A stretch of 64,000 bases of DNA from Acanthamoeba castellanii str. Neff (taxonomy: Eukaryota > Discosea > Longamoebia > Acanthamoebidae). The stretch is from positions 10,855-74,854 of the forward strand of contig NW_004457514.1 in the NCBI RefSeq assembly GCF_000313135.1. Direction: 5' to 3'. The position numbers were made by a program, and so were the translations under genes. Shown piece after piece: positions 32,859-43,692 of this stretch. Within the stretch, counting starts at the first letter, position 1. Every line of letters starts with the position of its first letter. Below the pieces are notes generated by a model, which was not told where the DNA came from, did no database searches, and worked only from the letters and a program-made list of their open reading frames with translations.

Positions 32859-35800
32859 TTACGCGCTTCGCTGCATGAACGTCGACGTTGACGCGTCGTC
32901 TTCCATCTCTTCGCCGAGCGACCGACCGCTGCTATCAGGCTGATGGCACACGAGTTCACGAGTGAGAACGACCACCAAATTATAACGCCTTCTAAAAGAG
33001 TAAATGATGATAAAGCAGAGAAAAGGCGGGGCTGAGCGGTACCGGAAGGCAGGAAGCCGAGAGGCGCTCCCGCCAGTCGGAGGGGTAGTGGGCTCGCGCG
33101 AGCAGGGACGCAGAGGATGTCAACGAGCCGTGCGAGTGTGAGTGCGGCCGGACGTGCTGGTGGCTGCCGCCCGATGACGACATCTTCGACGGTCGCGGCG
33201 TGCCTGTCGTGCCCGTCGTGTTGAGCGAGGGCGCCGACGAGTGGAGCGGCGGGAACGCGAACGTGGGCGACGTCCGCGTCGATGACATGGGGCAGTAGGG
33301 CGTCGACGCCGACAGGGAGGAGAGGGGCGACAACCGTCGCTGCTGGTGCATGGAGGAAGAGGATGACGAGGAGAGGGAGACGACCGACGACGACGAGGAG
33401 GTCGATGGCGGGTAGAGCACGAGGCCTGATCCGGGGGAGGTGGCGATGGGGTTCGCCGCCGCGGGCGCGCGGAACGGGTGCGGGACCTGGAGGGACGAGT
33501 CCGCCATGCCGCCGCCATCCTCGCCCTCCCACATCTCCACCGACTCCTGCATCGCGGCCTGCGGCGACGAGCGCTCTCTCGGCGAGGGTCGCCTCGGGCG
33601 CGTGAGCGGCGCTGTAGCGGGAAGAGAGAGAGAGAGAGAAGTCAGAGACTCGTGTGTGAAACACCGGCGGTGGTCAGGGTGGTTTCAAGGGTGTACCTGA
33701 GGTGGGTCGCTTGGGCCGGCCGGCGGCCGGCTTCTCACGTTTCCGCTGCTCCAGCTTTTGTTGGTATTGTCGTTGCATTTCCTGGTACGCGCATGATTAC
33801 GACAGTCAGCACTCGAGTGCGAACGTGAAAGGAATGAAGAGGCACACACACACACACACACAGAGCGAGAGAAACACGTGGAGAGAAGAGAGAAGAACCT
33901 CGATTTGGAGCTGGAGTGACTTTACCTTGTGCTTCTTGATCGTTTCGGCGTCGAGGAAGGGCGAGCAGCCGGGTGGCGCGTCCAGGTTGAGGAAGGGCAC
34001 CGTCGAACAGCCGTAGGAGTCAAAGGGGAACTCTTTGTACATCGTTTTGAATTGTCCCTGTGTGTGTGTGTGCGTGTGTGCGTGTTGTGTGTGTTGTGAG
34101 TGGCCAAACGATTACACATGTGCAACAACACGCATGTCAACGCTCGTCAACTACCGGCAGCACGGAAGAAGGAGGAAAATGGTTACCTTGAGATCCTCGA
34201 CCATGAGGAAGGGCGCCTGGAAAGAGGGCAGCGTGGTGGGCGATGGAGGCTTGGTGGTCGTGGTCGTGGGCACGACGCCGGTTGTGGAGGCAGCGGTGGC
34301 GGAGGAGCCCGGGAGGCCCGAGGGGAAGGGAGGCAGCGACGACGGGACGACCATGACCGGTGCAAACGGCGCAGCAGCGGTGGCGGCGCTGAGGGAAGGC
34401 AGCATATCTACAGACGCGGTGGACCACGCAGGCCCCGCGGCTGTCGACTGACAGTTCGTCGACAGGTTGCCTGCAAGCACCACCGGAGCGTAGGAGAGAA
34501 GAGCAACGGTGGGGTCAGTCGGGAAAACTCATACAGGACACGGCAGCATAGGAGAGGGCGCGGTCACGCACGTTGGCCCTGGGGAGAGCCGATGGGCGAC
34601 TCGGCCGTCGTGTGCGTAGACTCGTTTCCGCGCCTCGGCACACTGCTTGGTAAAATAAATGATGAATCAAATACTCGGCGGCCGGGTGGGCACCCCAAGA
34701 CAAGAGTGTGGCCAGAGCGAACCTTGTGGTGGTGGTGGTGGTCATTGCGGAGCCGTAGGGCGAGCAGTGCTTCTCCAGCCAAGGTGCAAACTCTGCAAGA
34801 AGAGAGGGTAAAGTGAGTAGTGCCCAAAATAAATACACTCGTCCATTGTTACAGCGCATAACACAAAAGATAGGGGGACGTACTGTCGATGTGATAGATC
34901 TTCTTGCCCAGCCGATACGCCAAAGCGATGACATCCTCTGATAGTTCACTGTGTGTAGACACCCACATTGGCGGTTGAGTGCGTGAAGGCGACAATCCTC
35001 TGGCAGAAATGAATGCAAGCAGAGGCGAAAGAAAAGAAAAAGGAAGGAAGTCGGCGTACGTGTCGGTGGCCTGCACCTGCTGTTGCTGGTGAGCCATCAT
35101 GTAGGCCTTCCGCGTCTGTAGGAAGGGCGGGTAAGCAAACACAGTTGTGCAACGTATGTATGATCTACAGAGCATGTAAATGTAAATGATAAAGGTAATG
35201 AAAAAGATGCATGGCGTCGGGGCGTACCATGGCGAGTTGTGACTCCTTGCGCTTGCCACTGCCGGATGCGTATCGCAGCTGCTCGATGAGCGAGTGCGGG
35301 GCTGTGGGCGCGGGAATAGCAGCGTTGCCTGGCGTGGGCGGTCGCAAAGAGGCGCCGCCGGCCGTGGATGGCGGGGCGTAGGCAGCCATGGCCGACGGTG
35401 ACGACGGCGACGACGAGGCCTGCGGCGGCGGGTAGGAGCCCGCGGCCGGGTTGCAGGAGAAGGGCGACGAGGGCGACGACGAGAAGGGAGAGTTGGGGGA
35501 CGTTGAGGCCGTGGCGTTGGAGATGCCAAGCGTCGAGGGCGACAGCAGCGTCGAGGTTGATGAGGTGGAGGTGGAGGTGGTGAGGGGCTGGTGTGTAGAG
35601 GGCGGCACGGTCATAGCCTGCGACGACGATGACGGGTGGGGCGAGGCCGGCAGCGAGGGCGACGAGAGGCCAGGCGTGGAGGAGGTGGTGGTGGCGACGG
35701 GCAGGAAGGCCGAGGCCAAAGAGGAAGAGGAGAGCGGCGGCGGCGGGGAGAGGGCCTGCTGCTGGATCTTGAGCTTTTGTTCGTGCGTGAGGTGGCGTGT

Positions 35801-36820
35801 GGTAATGACGTGGGTCACGATGTCTCCATTGAACAGGTCTTCGACCCTCTGTTGATGTTCGTGTGCGGAGGGTTGATCAAGGTGCAGAGAAGAAGAGGCG
35901 CGAAGGAGGAGGTGCAGTGCAGTGCAGTGTAGTGGTTGACCGGAGGCGTAGTGGCAGAGAGGAGCAGTGAGGCGATCACAAGATCGGGCGGGCGGGAGGA
36001 TGAGAACAAAGGAGACGACGGCAAGCGCGAGGGAGCAGCACGGACAAGCGAAAGAGAGAGAGGGGAAATGCAAGGGAGAACGAGGGGCGCGCCACAACCG
36101 AGACAAGTGCAAGTGTCGCATTTGCGGAGCCCGCGGGACGGCCGTAGGGTACCAAAGGGGGGAAGCGGAGACAGAGCAGCCAAAAGGAATCGCGGAGTGG
36201 GAAGACGGGAAAGTGGTGGAGAGGGACGAGGTCGCAAGCCGCGACGAGCAGGTGGGTTCGGAAAGGGGAGTGGGGGAAAAGAGACTCGTCAGTTCAGTAG
36301 GTCTCGTCCGCATTTCATTGCCACAACCCAACCACACGCACACACGCACACGTCACCGCCCAGGTGACACGGCACACCCAGCCCGGCCCACAGAAAGGTG
36401 GAAGGGCCGTTGGCAGGCAGGGCATGAAAATTGGAATATTTGTTGCGCCCCAAAAAGCATTTCGCGTAAAAACGAATCGAAAGCTCGACATCCATCATGC
36501 ATTAATCAAGGGGGAGGGGGGGCGTGGTGGGCAAAGCGTACCGCTGCAAGTTGTTTGAGTTGCCTTTCTGTGGAGAGCTTGCGCGCATCGTCATTTGCCA
36601 TATCGAGGAAAAAGATGCAACCCAGCAGCGGTGCGCCTATACTTGGCTTCGTTGAGGGTGGCTGGAGCGAGGCAACGTTGCCGCCATTGCTGCGATGCAG
36701 CCAGGAGGCACTCGAAGATGAAGTCTTCATCTGGATCGGGCTGAAGGGGGCGGCAGGGCCGCGAGGGGAGAGATAGTTCTGGTGCTCGAGATAGTGGCCC
36801 TCGATCGGGGCATTGTGCAT
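32859..36820 (-). CDS. Dbf4-like regulatory subunit of Cdc7 kinase
   Basis: About 11 exons encode roughly 750 residues. The N-terminal BRCT-like motif N is split over several exons: APLLGCIFFLDMANDDARK, RVEDLFNGDIVTHVITTRH, then after a long Ser-rich insert ELSEDVIALAYRLGKKIYHI and KFAPWLEKHC. The central motif M is APFLMVEDLKGQFKTMYKEF followed by VPFLNLDAPPGCSPFLDAE. This matches the Dfp1/Him1 central pattern (P.x.VED...P..KE...P.L....CPF). Dbf4 binds and activates Cdc7 to phosphorylate MCM and fire origins. The C-terminus is Ser/Thr/Pro-rich and ends MQRSA with no visible DBF4 zinc finger (motif C). The first intron (about 700 bp) is far longer than the others and may hide an exon. The identification rests on motif order, since overall similarity is low. 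Confidence 0.75.
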
Positions 36821-37671
36821 TGCTTCGCCTTCTTCTCCAAGTACGGCGCCGTACTTACTCTAATCTCTAAATCGCCTCGAATCAATTCGATCGGGCTTTT
36901 CGAAGCTTCTTCTAGAAATAAAGCTCGACGATTTCTATTCTATTCTTCTATTTACTAGTCGCCGGTCGGGCTTGCTGCGGGAAGGAGGAGAGGCGCGGGG
37001 CGTGCAGGGGTTGTCAGTCGCGGGTTGGTGGCATGCGCAAGCGTGGCCTGGTCTCCTGGTGTGTCGTCGCTGCCGATGTTGCGCTTCGTTAGCCGCGCGG
37101 TGTTTATGGTGCGCGGCCAGGGTTGCAGGGACAGCGCGCCTTCTTCCCTCTTCCCGCCTCCCTGTATCACTGCGTGGCGGAAACCGTCCCGCTGCTATGG
37201 CACCTCCCAGGAAACGTTGGTCGTCGGACCAACATGCTGCGCATATTTCCGCTCACACAAAAATGATAAACATTCCACCGCATTGCGCTCAAGAGCAGGT
37301 CAACATTCCTCAGGCGAAGCTAAAAGTGGGTCTACTCAAGGCCAGAAAGGCACAATCCACCGGGATGGCCCGATCCAGGTGCTGGCGCACACCTCCTCGT
37401 TCAACCACCCCTTGGCGCGCATCGCACCAGGTGTGTTGTGAGGTACTGGCTGGTGCATCTACTGTCACACGTTGGGCACCTAACAGTTTGCCCCTTATTT
37501 TGTGATGGCGGCTGTTGTGAGGTCCTCAGAAATTCTGCTTGTTATCCTTCTCTTCGCAACGAGGAGGACAAACTGCATTCCATCTCCACCTTGCAGGTCG
37601 GGTACTGCAGGAAGAGGCAGTAAGTCACAAGCACCACGAGAACACGTGCAAGAGGAAAGCCACTGCCGTTG
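36821..37671. other. 850-bp stretch with no confident gene
   Basis: Several short frames exist on both strands, such as one starting MAPPRKRWSSDQHAAHISAH at about 37199 on the plus strand, and a minus frame ending at 36955. None has a domain, paired splice sites or consistent codon bias. A 5' AT-rich part (36850-36955) probably belongs to the promoter of the Dbf4-like gene. The section 37400-37640 is less GC-rich and resembles the decayed tracts at 10.4-11.1 kb and 62.7-63.5 kb. Confidence 0.4.
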
Positions 37672-38325
37672 CTAGTCCTCAGGAAGGAGTATTTGGCTGA
37701 TGTTGGGTACAGTGAGCCAGGCGGTCATCTTGCCAAAGCCTTGTTTGTTGATGAGGAAGGGGTCCTCGACCTCCATCACGTCTTTCAGCCACACCAAGAT
37801 GCAGTACTTCTTCCCTCGCCACAGCGGACCTGTCTTCTCGCTCTGTTGCGACTTTCGCCTCCTCTTCTCCACTTCGCCCTCCTCTGTACCTCCTCTTCGC
37901 TTCCTGGCGCCCGTTGCCGTCCTGTTCTTGGTCTCCTCATTGTCCGCTTCGGCAGCGCCCCCCTTCCCTGCCTCTGTTGGCGCGGTGGCGCTCGTGTCGG
38001 TTCCGAAGATGTGAGCACCGTGCTGGTCGAGTATGCGCTGCGCGGCGCCGTCTTGGTCAATGTTCTCGAACTGCTGCACCCTATCCACGGTCGCTCGAAC
38101 CTTCACCCGCTCCCCTGCGCCTCCGCTGTACTTGAAGTAGACGGTGTCCCCCGCGTGCACCCTGTCCCAGGGCGGCCTTCGCGTAGCGTACCAACGTGAT
38201 TCAATCGTCTTGTGCCCGCTCAAAATCTTATCGATAAAGCCGCTCGCTTTGCTCATGATTGCGACATGATCCATGACGTCTGGAGAGCTCTTTGTTGGTG
38301 CATTCTGCATCTTCCCGGCCTTCAC
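37672..38325 (-). CDS. ASCH-domain (PUA-like fold) protein, single exon
   Basis: An uninterrupted frame encodes 217 residues. The N-terminal half matches the ASCH pattern: GFIDKILSGHKTIESRWYAT, then PWDRVHAGDTVYFKYSGG and VRATVDRVQQFENI. The ExR-like TIESRW and the GDTVYF strand are the family's typical RNA-contact elements. A Lys/Arg/Glu-rich insert (GARKRRGGTEEGEVEKRRR) splits the domain before a second conserved part (KKYCILVWLKDVMEVEDPF). ASCH proteins are PUA-like and are proposed to bind RNA or modified nucleotides; the cellular role here is unknown. The gene is intronless, which is unusual in this window. It is divergent from the twin-CX9C gene with 62 bp between starts. The start could also be one of the later in-frame Met codons. 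Confidence 0.78.
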   Translation of the reverse strand: MKAGKMQNAPTKSSPDVMDHVAIMSKASGFIDKILSGHKTIESRWYATRRPPWDRVHAGDTVYFKYSGGAGERVKVRATVDRVQQFENIDQDGAAQRILDQHGAHIFGTDTSATAPTEAGKGGAAEADNEETKNRTATGARKRRGGTEEGEVEKRRRKSQQSEKTGPLWRGKKYCILVWLKDVMEVEDPFLINKQGFGKMTAWLTVPNISQILLPED

Positions 38326-38387
38326 GTTCTTTTTCTTTCCCTTTTCTTTTCTTTTTGCTTGAAACCGGTTTATTTGGTGTGGAGAAG

Positions 38388-39073
38388 ATGGCGGAAGAGA
38401 AGGAAGGACAAGAGGAGCTGTTGTTTCAGGATCTGCTCAAGGAGGACAGCGAAGACGCGGAGGGGAAGCCCAAGCGACCGTCCCGTGCGTGGCCGCCACT
38501 CCCGCCCGGCTACGCGCTGCCGTCCGATCCGCAAGAATTGAAATGCTACAATTTCTTCGAATTGTGGGGCCAGTGTGCCGGTACCTCCCTCCTCGTCACC
38601 TTCGTGTGGCCATCATTTTATTGACTTTTCTTATGTGACTTTCCTCCGCCCATCTTTGCCGCGTGAAGCGCCGTCATGGTGGCTGCGTAACTTCTACCGT
38701 GATGGCAGCGTGGGCTTCAACTGCCAGGAGCGCTGGGAGAACCTGCAGACATGCGTCCTCCTCAAGTTTAGGAAGTACGACCAAGCCAAGGTGCGCAGCG
38801 TCCTCGCCTTCAATGCGCATTCAACACTCTTCCTCGCGCAATGCATTGCACTGGCGAAGCAGCAACCTGGGTTATGCTGACGCGGCTCCATCCCTGTGGT
38901 TTCGTCGTACTGTTCGTTGCAACTGTGTGCGGTCGGTGTCGCAGAGGGAGTTGCGTGACATTCGCGAACAGCGAGAGAGGAAGAAGGGTCCGCACGTGTG
39001 GGACTTCCGACAGAGGCCTCCCGCCTACTTCAAGAAGTTCGACTATCCGCCCGACCAGCCTCGACCATCATGA
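38388..39073 (+). CDS. Small twin-CX9C (DUF3128/PANTS-like) mitochondrial protein
   Basis: Three exons encode about 130-140 residues. Two CX9C motifs are visible: CYNFFELWGQC in exon 1 and CQERWENLQTC in exon 2. They flank the family hallmark NFYRDG. The tail RELRDIREQRERKKGPHVWD and FRQRPPAYFKKFDYPP follows in exon 3. Twin-CX9C proteins are imported into the mitochondrial intermembrane space by the MIA40 relay, where the four Cys form two disulfides. C22orf39/PANTS-type proteins share the same spacing and NFY.G sequence. The acidic N-terminus has no classical presequence, as expected for MIA40 substrates. The function of the family is not settled. Start ATG at 38388; phases of both introns agree. 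Confidence 0.8.
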
Positions 39074-39528
39074 ACGATGCCGCCCTCCCCTCTTGGCTTC
39101 TCTTCTCCTTCTTGTTCTGCTCTGCCTACAGCTCCCTCCACCCAGGATCCGTGCCATCGAATCTGCCTGGTATCAGCACCCTGCTCGAAGGCAGCCAGAG
39201 CTGTCGCGCTTCGCTTCGTGAGACATGTTTTATTGTAACCACAAAACTCAATCGCCCGCGTGCGGCCTAACACTGGTGCACACGTCCTCCGTTCGGTGTG
39301 TTCTTTCGCTGCTTCTCCCTCTCCCTTCGGTCGTAGTTGCCACACCTTCAAGCTCGTAGTCCCGGCTGGCGCTTTAAGGGAGATTTCGCCGGCACGACCT
39401 CGGCCTCGCATGGTGGCAGCTCGGGCCAATGACCGACCGGCTCACCCTCCCCTTATCTAGCGCCAAGAGACGCTCTCACGCTGCATTCAACCAACACTCA
39501 ACCACAAGAGAACAACAACAACACCAAC
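39074..39528. other. Intergenic spacer, nothing recognised
   Basis: This 455-bp gap holds the 3' UTR of the twin-CX9C gene and the promoter of the next gene. A minus-strand frame at about 39043-39429 has no family resemblance and no splice support. I see no repeat, tRNA or structured RNA here. Confidence 0.45.
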
Positions 39529-40059
39529 ATGTCGCAATCGATGGCCAACGACGAGCTGGAGCGGGTGGTGGACTTCATCGAGAAGATGACACAGGACGGC
39601 GTCGGTCTGGGCGATCCTGCCGAGCGCATGCCCTGGCTGGCCGTCACGGAGGACTACGACTACACCGACAACGGAGGCTCCTCGGCCACCTCCACCTCCG
39701 CTTCGACTTCCGCGTCCGCTGGCGCAGCCCCCGCCTTCACCAAGGCCGAGGTCCGTAATGACGCGAAGGGCCAGAGGAAGAGTCTCCTGTCGCAAGCGCG
39801 CGAGGATCAGAAGGCGACGCCGGCCAAGGAAAGCAGCGAAAAGAAGAAGGGCAACGGAGCGCAGAAAGAGGCACCGGCCAGGGGAAGGAAGAAGGTGCAA
39901 ATGCGGGTGGCCGAGCAGAAGCCCAAGCCGCAGGGGAAGGCGAAGTCGGACGAGGTCAAGCGAAACGCGGACGAAGCTGGGGAGGTGGTGTCCAACCTAA
40001 AGGCCGAGCTCAGTGGCCCTGCTGAGGAGCAGAAGAAGAGTTGGCTGGGTCTCTTCTAA
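39529..40059 (+). CDS. Small charged protein of unknown function, single exon
   Basis: An uninterrupted frame encodes 176 residues starting MSQSMANDELERVVDFIEKM. The first 45 residues look structured (helix ELERVVDFIEKM, then PWLAVTEDYDYTDN). The middle is Ser/Thr/Ala-rich, and the last 90 residues are Lys/Glu/Gln-rich and probably disordered, with an end KKSWLGLF that could form a short amphipathic helix. The codon use matches neighbouring genes, the ATG has a CAACATG context, and an AT-rich poly(A)-type region follows at 40080-40165. I do not recognise the family and assign no function. Confidence 0.6.
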   Translation: MSQSMANDELERVVDFIEKMTQDGVGLGDPAERMPWLAVTEDYDYTDNGGSSATSTSASTSASAGAAPAFTKAEVRNDAKGQRKSLLSQAREDQKATPAKESSEKKKGNGAQKEAPARGRKKVQMRVAEQKPKPQGKAKSDEVKRNADEAGEVVSNLKAELSGPAEEQKKSWLGLF

Positions 40060-40310
40060 CAACGGGACGCCTCAGTCTACAGAAATATAAAAGCAGGCAT
40101 TTTTTCTATCTCAATTTTATTTTATTTATCGCCAGATTTTATTTATTTATTGTTGCTCCTTCGATTAATAGGCCTCTGTTGCCTGCATAGAGTACCTGCA
40201 TTTGACTCGTCAGGGGCACCACCGGTTGCAGCGGGAACTTTTACTTTTGCAGTTACATAACCTCGCCTTCAGTTTGCTCCGGCGCTGTGCCCCCCCCCTT
40301 TCCGTTGAGA
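40060..40310. other. AT-rich spacer with poly(A)-type sequence
   Basis: The spacer contains repeated ttttatttatttatt tracts at 40100-40165 after the small charged-protein gene. It then becomes GC-rich toward the acyl-CoA synthetase start. No gene is visible. Confidence 0.5.
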
Positions 40311-43300
40311 ATGCGGGGTCGTATGGCCACCTCTGCAGCGTCTTCGTGCCGGCGAGCTCGAGCTAGACAATGGCAGGCGCCCGGCGGGACGATTCCCTAC
40401 GGGCCGATCAGGGGTTTCCACGCCGGCCGCGCCTGCCTTGCGCCCTACCAGAAAGAGAACCCGGGTATGACCGCTACTATGGGCTGCCGTCGCCGAAACC
40501 GGCACTTACATGTGGTGAACACACGGCAGATGCGCTCGCCAACCTGCTGCCCAAGGCGCATGAGGACCATGTGCCGGCGAAAGCCGAGCCAGACCACCTG
40601 CCGCTGCCCATCCACCCGCCGGCGAGACCGCACGCGATCACCCTCATCTCACACGTAAAGGGCGATCGCTCGATCCCGTTGATCAGCAAGCCCATTGGCG
40701 CCTTCTTCGATGAGCAAGTCGATCTGTACGGGGATAAGGAGGCCTTGCGGGTCGTTCACCAAGATATTCGCTGGTCGTGGAACGATCTGCAGGTACCACG
40801 TGTATGTCGTGTGTCGTGTGTGTCGTGTGTCGTGTGTGTGCATGTGTGTCGTGTGTCGTGTGTCGTGTGTTGGTCTTGCGAGAGCGCACCGCTTAGAGTC
40901 ATTGACCAAGCGGTTGTCTTTGCAGAGACAAGTGGACGCCTTCTCGCAGGGACTCCTCGACCTGGGCTTCGAGAAGGGCGATCGCTTGGGCATCTGGCTG
41001 CCCAACACGGCCGAATGGGTCGTGGCTGAGTTCGCAACGGCCAAGACAGGCATCATTTTGGTCAACGTGAACCCAGCCTACCGCGTCTACGAGCTTGAGT
41101 GCGTGCCCTCTCCTGTCATCTTGTCGTGCATTGCGGGTTCGGACCTGCGTTACGCTGATCGCATGAAATACGCCCCACAACAGACACTCGCTCAACCTCG
41201 TGGGGTGTAAGGGACTCATCGTAACGGACAAGCTCAAGTCGAGCAACTACTTCGAGCTGCTCCATGAATTACTTCCCGAACTCGAGCACAGTACGCTTCC
41301 GCTCACTGCACGTTCGCCAGACGAGCATTGAGGTGAGCTCTCATCATCGCCACCATGACAGGTGCAGCGGGAGAACTCAACTCGACCAAGGTCCCTACGC
41401 TCAAGCACCTCATACAGATCACAGATCAGCACGTCAAAGGCACCGCGGCTCGCCAGTCCGCGCCCCCTCCGCGGCACAAACTAACCAATGCCCCATCCGT
41501 GCCTGGGCAGGTATGCGGAGGTACGTGGACGTGCTCTCCGAAAAGGCCAGCAGTCCAGACACCAGACAGAATCTGAAGTCGCTCGCCCAGGCCCAACACG
41601 TCGACGACGCCATCAACATCCAGTTCACCTCCGGAACCACCGGCCTGCCCAAGGTTACCTACTCCCTCCTCGCCCTCTATCTCTTCCTCCGCGGCCACTT
41701 ACCTCGATGAGCCGTCCATGCACGAACAGGGGGCAACGCTGACTCACCTGAACATCCTCAACAACGGCTTCTTCGCCGGCGAGAGGATGGGACTCACCCC
41801 TGACGACACCCTATGCGTGCCGGTTCCGCTCTACCACTGCTTTGGTCTCGTGCTAGGTAAAGCTGCTGCGGCCCGCTCCTCTCCCTGCTCCGTGGCACTG
41901 TTTGCTCACTGGTCTCGCGGGGATGGTTGACGAGCAGGAAATTTGGCGGCATTCACGCACGGGGCGAAGGTAGTGTACCCGTCGCCCTCCTACGATCCTC
42001 TCAAGGTGCTGGAAGCCGTGCAAGAGGAAAAGTGCACCGGCCTGCATGGAGTGCCAACGAGTACGTCTTCTTTACACGGCCAGGCCTTTTTGTGAGCTGC
42101 TTCCTCACGTCCGTGTACCCCGCACGCGTGGTGCCAGTGTTCATCAGCGAATTGGAGCATCCCCGTTTTAAAGAGTTCGACCTCAGCTCTCTGCGTACGG
42201 GCATCATGGGTACCCCCTCCCTCCCCCCCGAACCAAGTACTTGCACTTAACTTGGCTTACTGATCTTCTCAACGCCCTGTGTCACCCATTAAGCGGGAAG
42301 CCCCTGCCCCATTGAAGTCATGAAGCGGGTCGTGAACGAAATGCACATGAAAGACGTGACCATCACGTATGGCATGACGGAAACCTCTCCCGGCAGGTAC
42401 GTCTCCCTCTCATGCGCCCTTTCCCTCTCTCCCGAACCTACTCCGGTACGGCGTACTCACGACGGCCCTCTCAGCTTCCAGACCGAGGGAAACTCTCCGC
42501 TGGAGAAGCGAGTAGAGACCGTGGGGCGAGTCCATCCCCACACCGAGGTACATACCATGCTATGAACAGTTGTCTGCAGACCATCTGGTTGACATCATCA
42601 GCACTGATCGTGCTACAGTGTAAGATCGTTGACACCGAAGGCCGGACGGTTCCAGTGGGCCACGTGGGCGAGCTATGCACGAAAGGGTATGTATGCGCGC
42701 GCCCTGTGGGTCGCGGGAACATCAGCGGTCACTGGCTGAGTGGCTGGTCGTGCAGGTACCTGGTGATGAAGGGCTACTGGAACAACCCCAAGAAGACCGA
42801 GGAGTCGATCGACGCTGGCGGATGGATGCACACGGGCGACCTCGCAGGTGCCCACCCGCCCGCGGTGGTGGTTATGTTTCTGCAGCAGGAATTGAGCCAA
42901 CTAGCTCATGCATGTCTCTTTCTAGTGTTTGACGAGGACGGCTTCTGCAAGATCGTGGGTCGGAGCAAGGACGTCATCATCCGAGGCGGAGAGAACGTGT
43001 ACCCGCGTGAGATCGAAGAGTTCCTCTATACCCACCCCGCCATCGAAGACGTTCAGGTCATCGGCGTTCCCAACAGGAAGGTTCGTTACGTTTTGCGCAC
43101 ACGCCCTGCGGGATCTGACTCAAAGCGACCCCCCTGGCGTCATGTCTGCAGTACGGCGAGAAGGTGTGCGCCTGGATCAAGAAGAAGGACAACACCAAGG
43201 CGCGAGCTGTGACTGCCGAGGACATACATGCCTTCTGCAAGGACAAGATAGCGCATTACAAGGTGGGTGAGCACCTTTCCTTGGCCACCTGCGCAGTGAA

Positions 43301-43466
43301 GTGGAGTGCACCTGGTCGCCTACTCACCTACACGCAGATTCCTGAGTATGTGGTCTTCAAGGAGGAGTTCCCGATGACCGTGACCGGCAAGTACATGAAG
43401 CACAAGATGCGAGAACAGACCATCGCCGAGCTTCACCTCGAGAAGGAAGTCGTCGCGACCGCCTGA
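40311..43466 (+). CDS. Mitochondrial ACSF2-like medium-chain acyl-CoA synthetase
   Basis: About 14 exons encode roughly 590-610 residues. The first exon gives a basic, Ser/Ala/Arg-rich presequence ending in a GFHAGRA stretch typical of mitochondrial signals. It splices (gtatga donor at about 40466) into [13 protein letters not shown]. The AMP-binding domain follows: [10 protein letters not shown], the P-loop [20 protein letters not shown] (split by an intron), [43 protein letters not shown] and [20 protein letters not shown]. The last Lys-containing block is [15 protein letters not shown]. The enzyme activates fatty acids to acyl-CoA with ATP. The [14 protein letters not shown] and [19 protein letters not shown] wording is closest to ACSF2. 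The reading without the first intron gives a less plausible N-terminus, so I prefer the spliced start at 40311; Met 40323 is an alternative. Confidence 0.88.
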
Positions 43467-43571
43467 GTTGCTCGCTGCACTCTCTCACAGAATCTTCGCT
43501 CCCCAACCCACGTGATCTGGCTGCTTTCCCTGATTGGCGCCCTGGAGCCAAAGAGGGGAAAAATAATACGA

Positions 43572-43577
43572 AATAAA
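43572..43577 (+). terminator. Poly(A) signal AATAAA of the acyl-CoA synthetase gene
   Basis: The motif lies about 105 bp after the stop codon in a short AT-rich patch (aaataatacgaaataaataa). Confidence 0.55.
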
Positions 43578-43692
43578 TAAGCAGTACCAACTGCGGGGCC
43601 CCGTTGTGTGCTTCGGTTCTGTTTAAACTCTGCAACGCAGCTGCTCGGGAGGAGCAGGGTGGCGAGTGGTAGGTACATGGCAAGTGGGGGAG

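Noticed and set aside
39043..39429. Minus-strand frame in the spacer after the twin-CX9C gene
   Set aside because: It has no domain, overlaps the 3' end of a supported gene, and has no plausible promoter or splice sites.
40370..40800. Unspliced N-terminus of the acyl-CoA synthetase starting MAGARRDDS
   Set aside because: The spliced version gives a mitochondrial presequence and a phase-correct intron with gtatga and cggcag sites.
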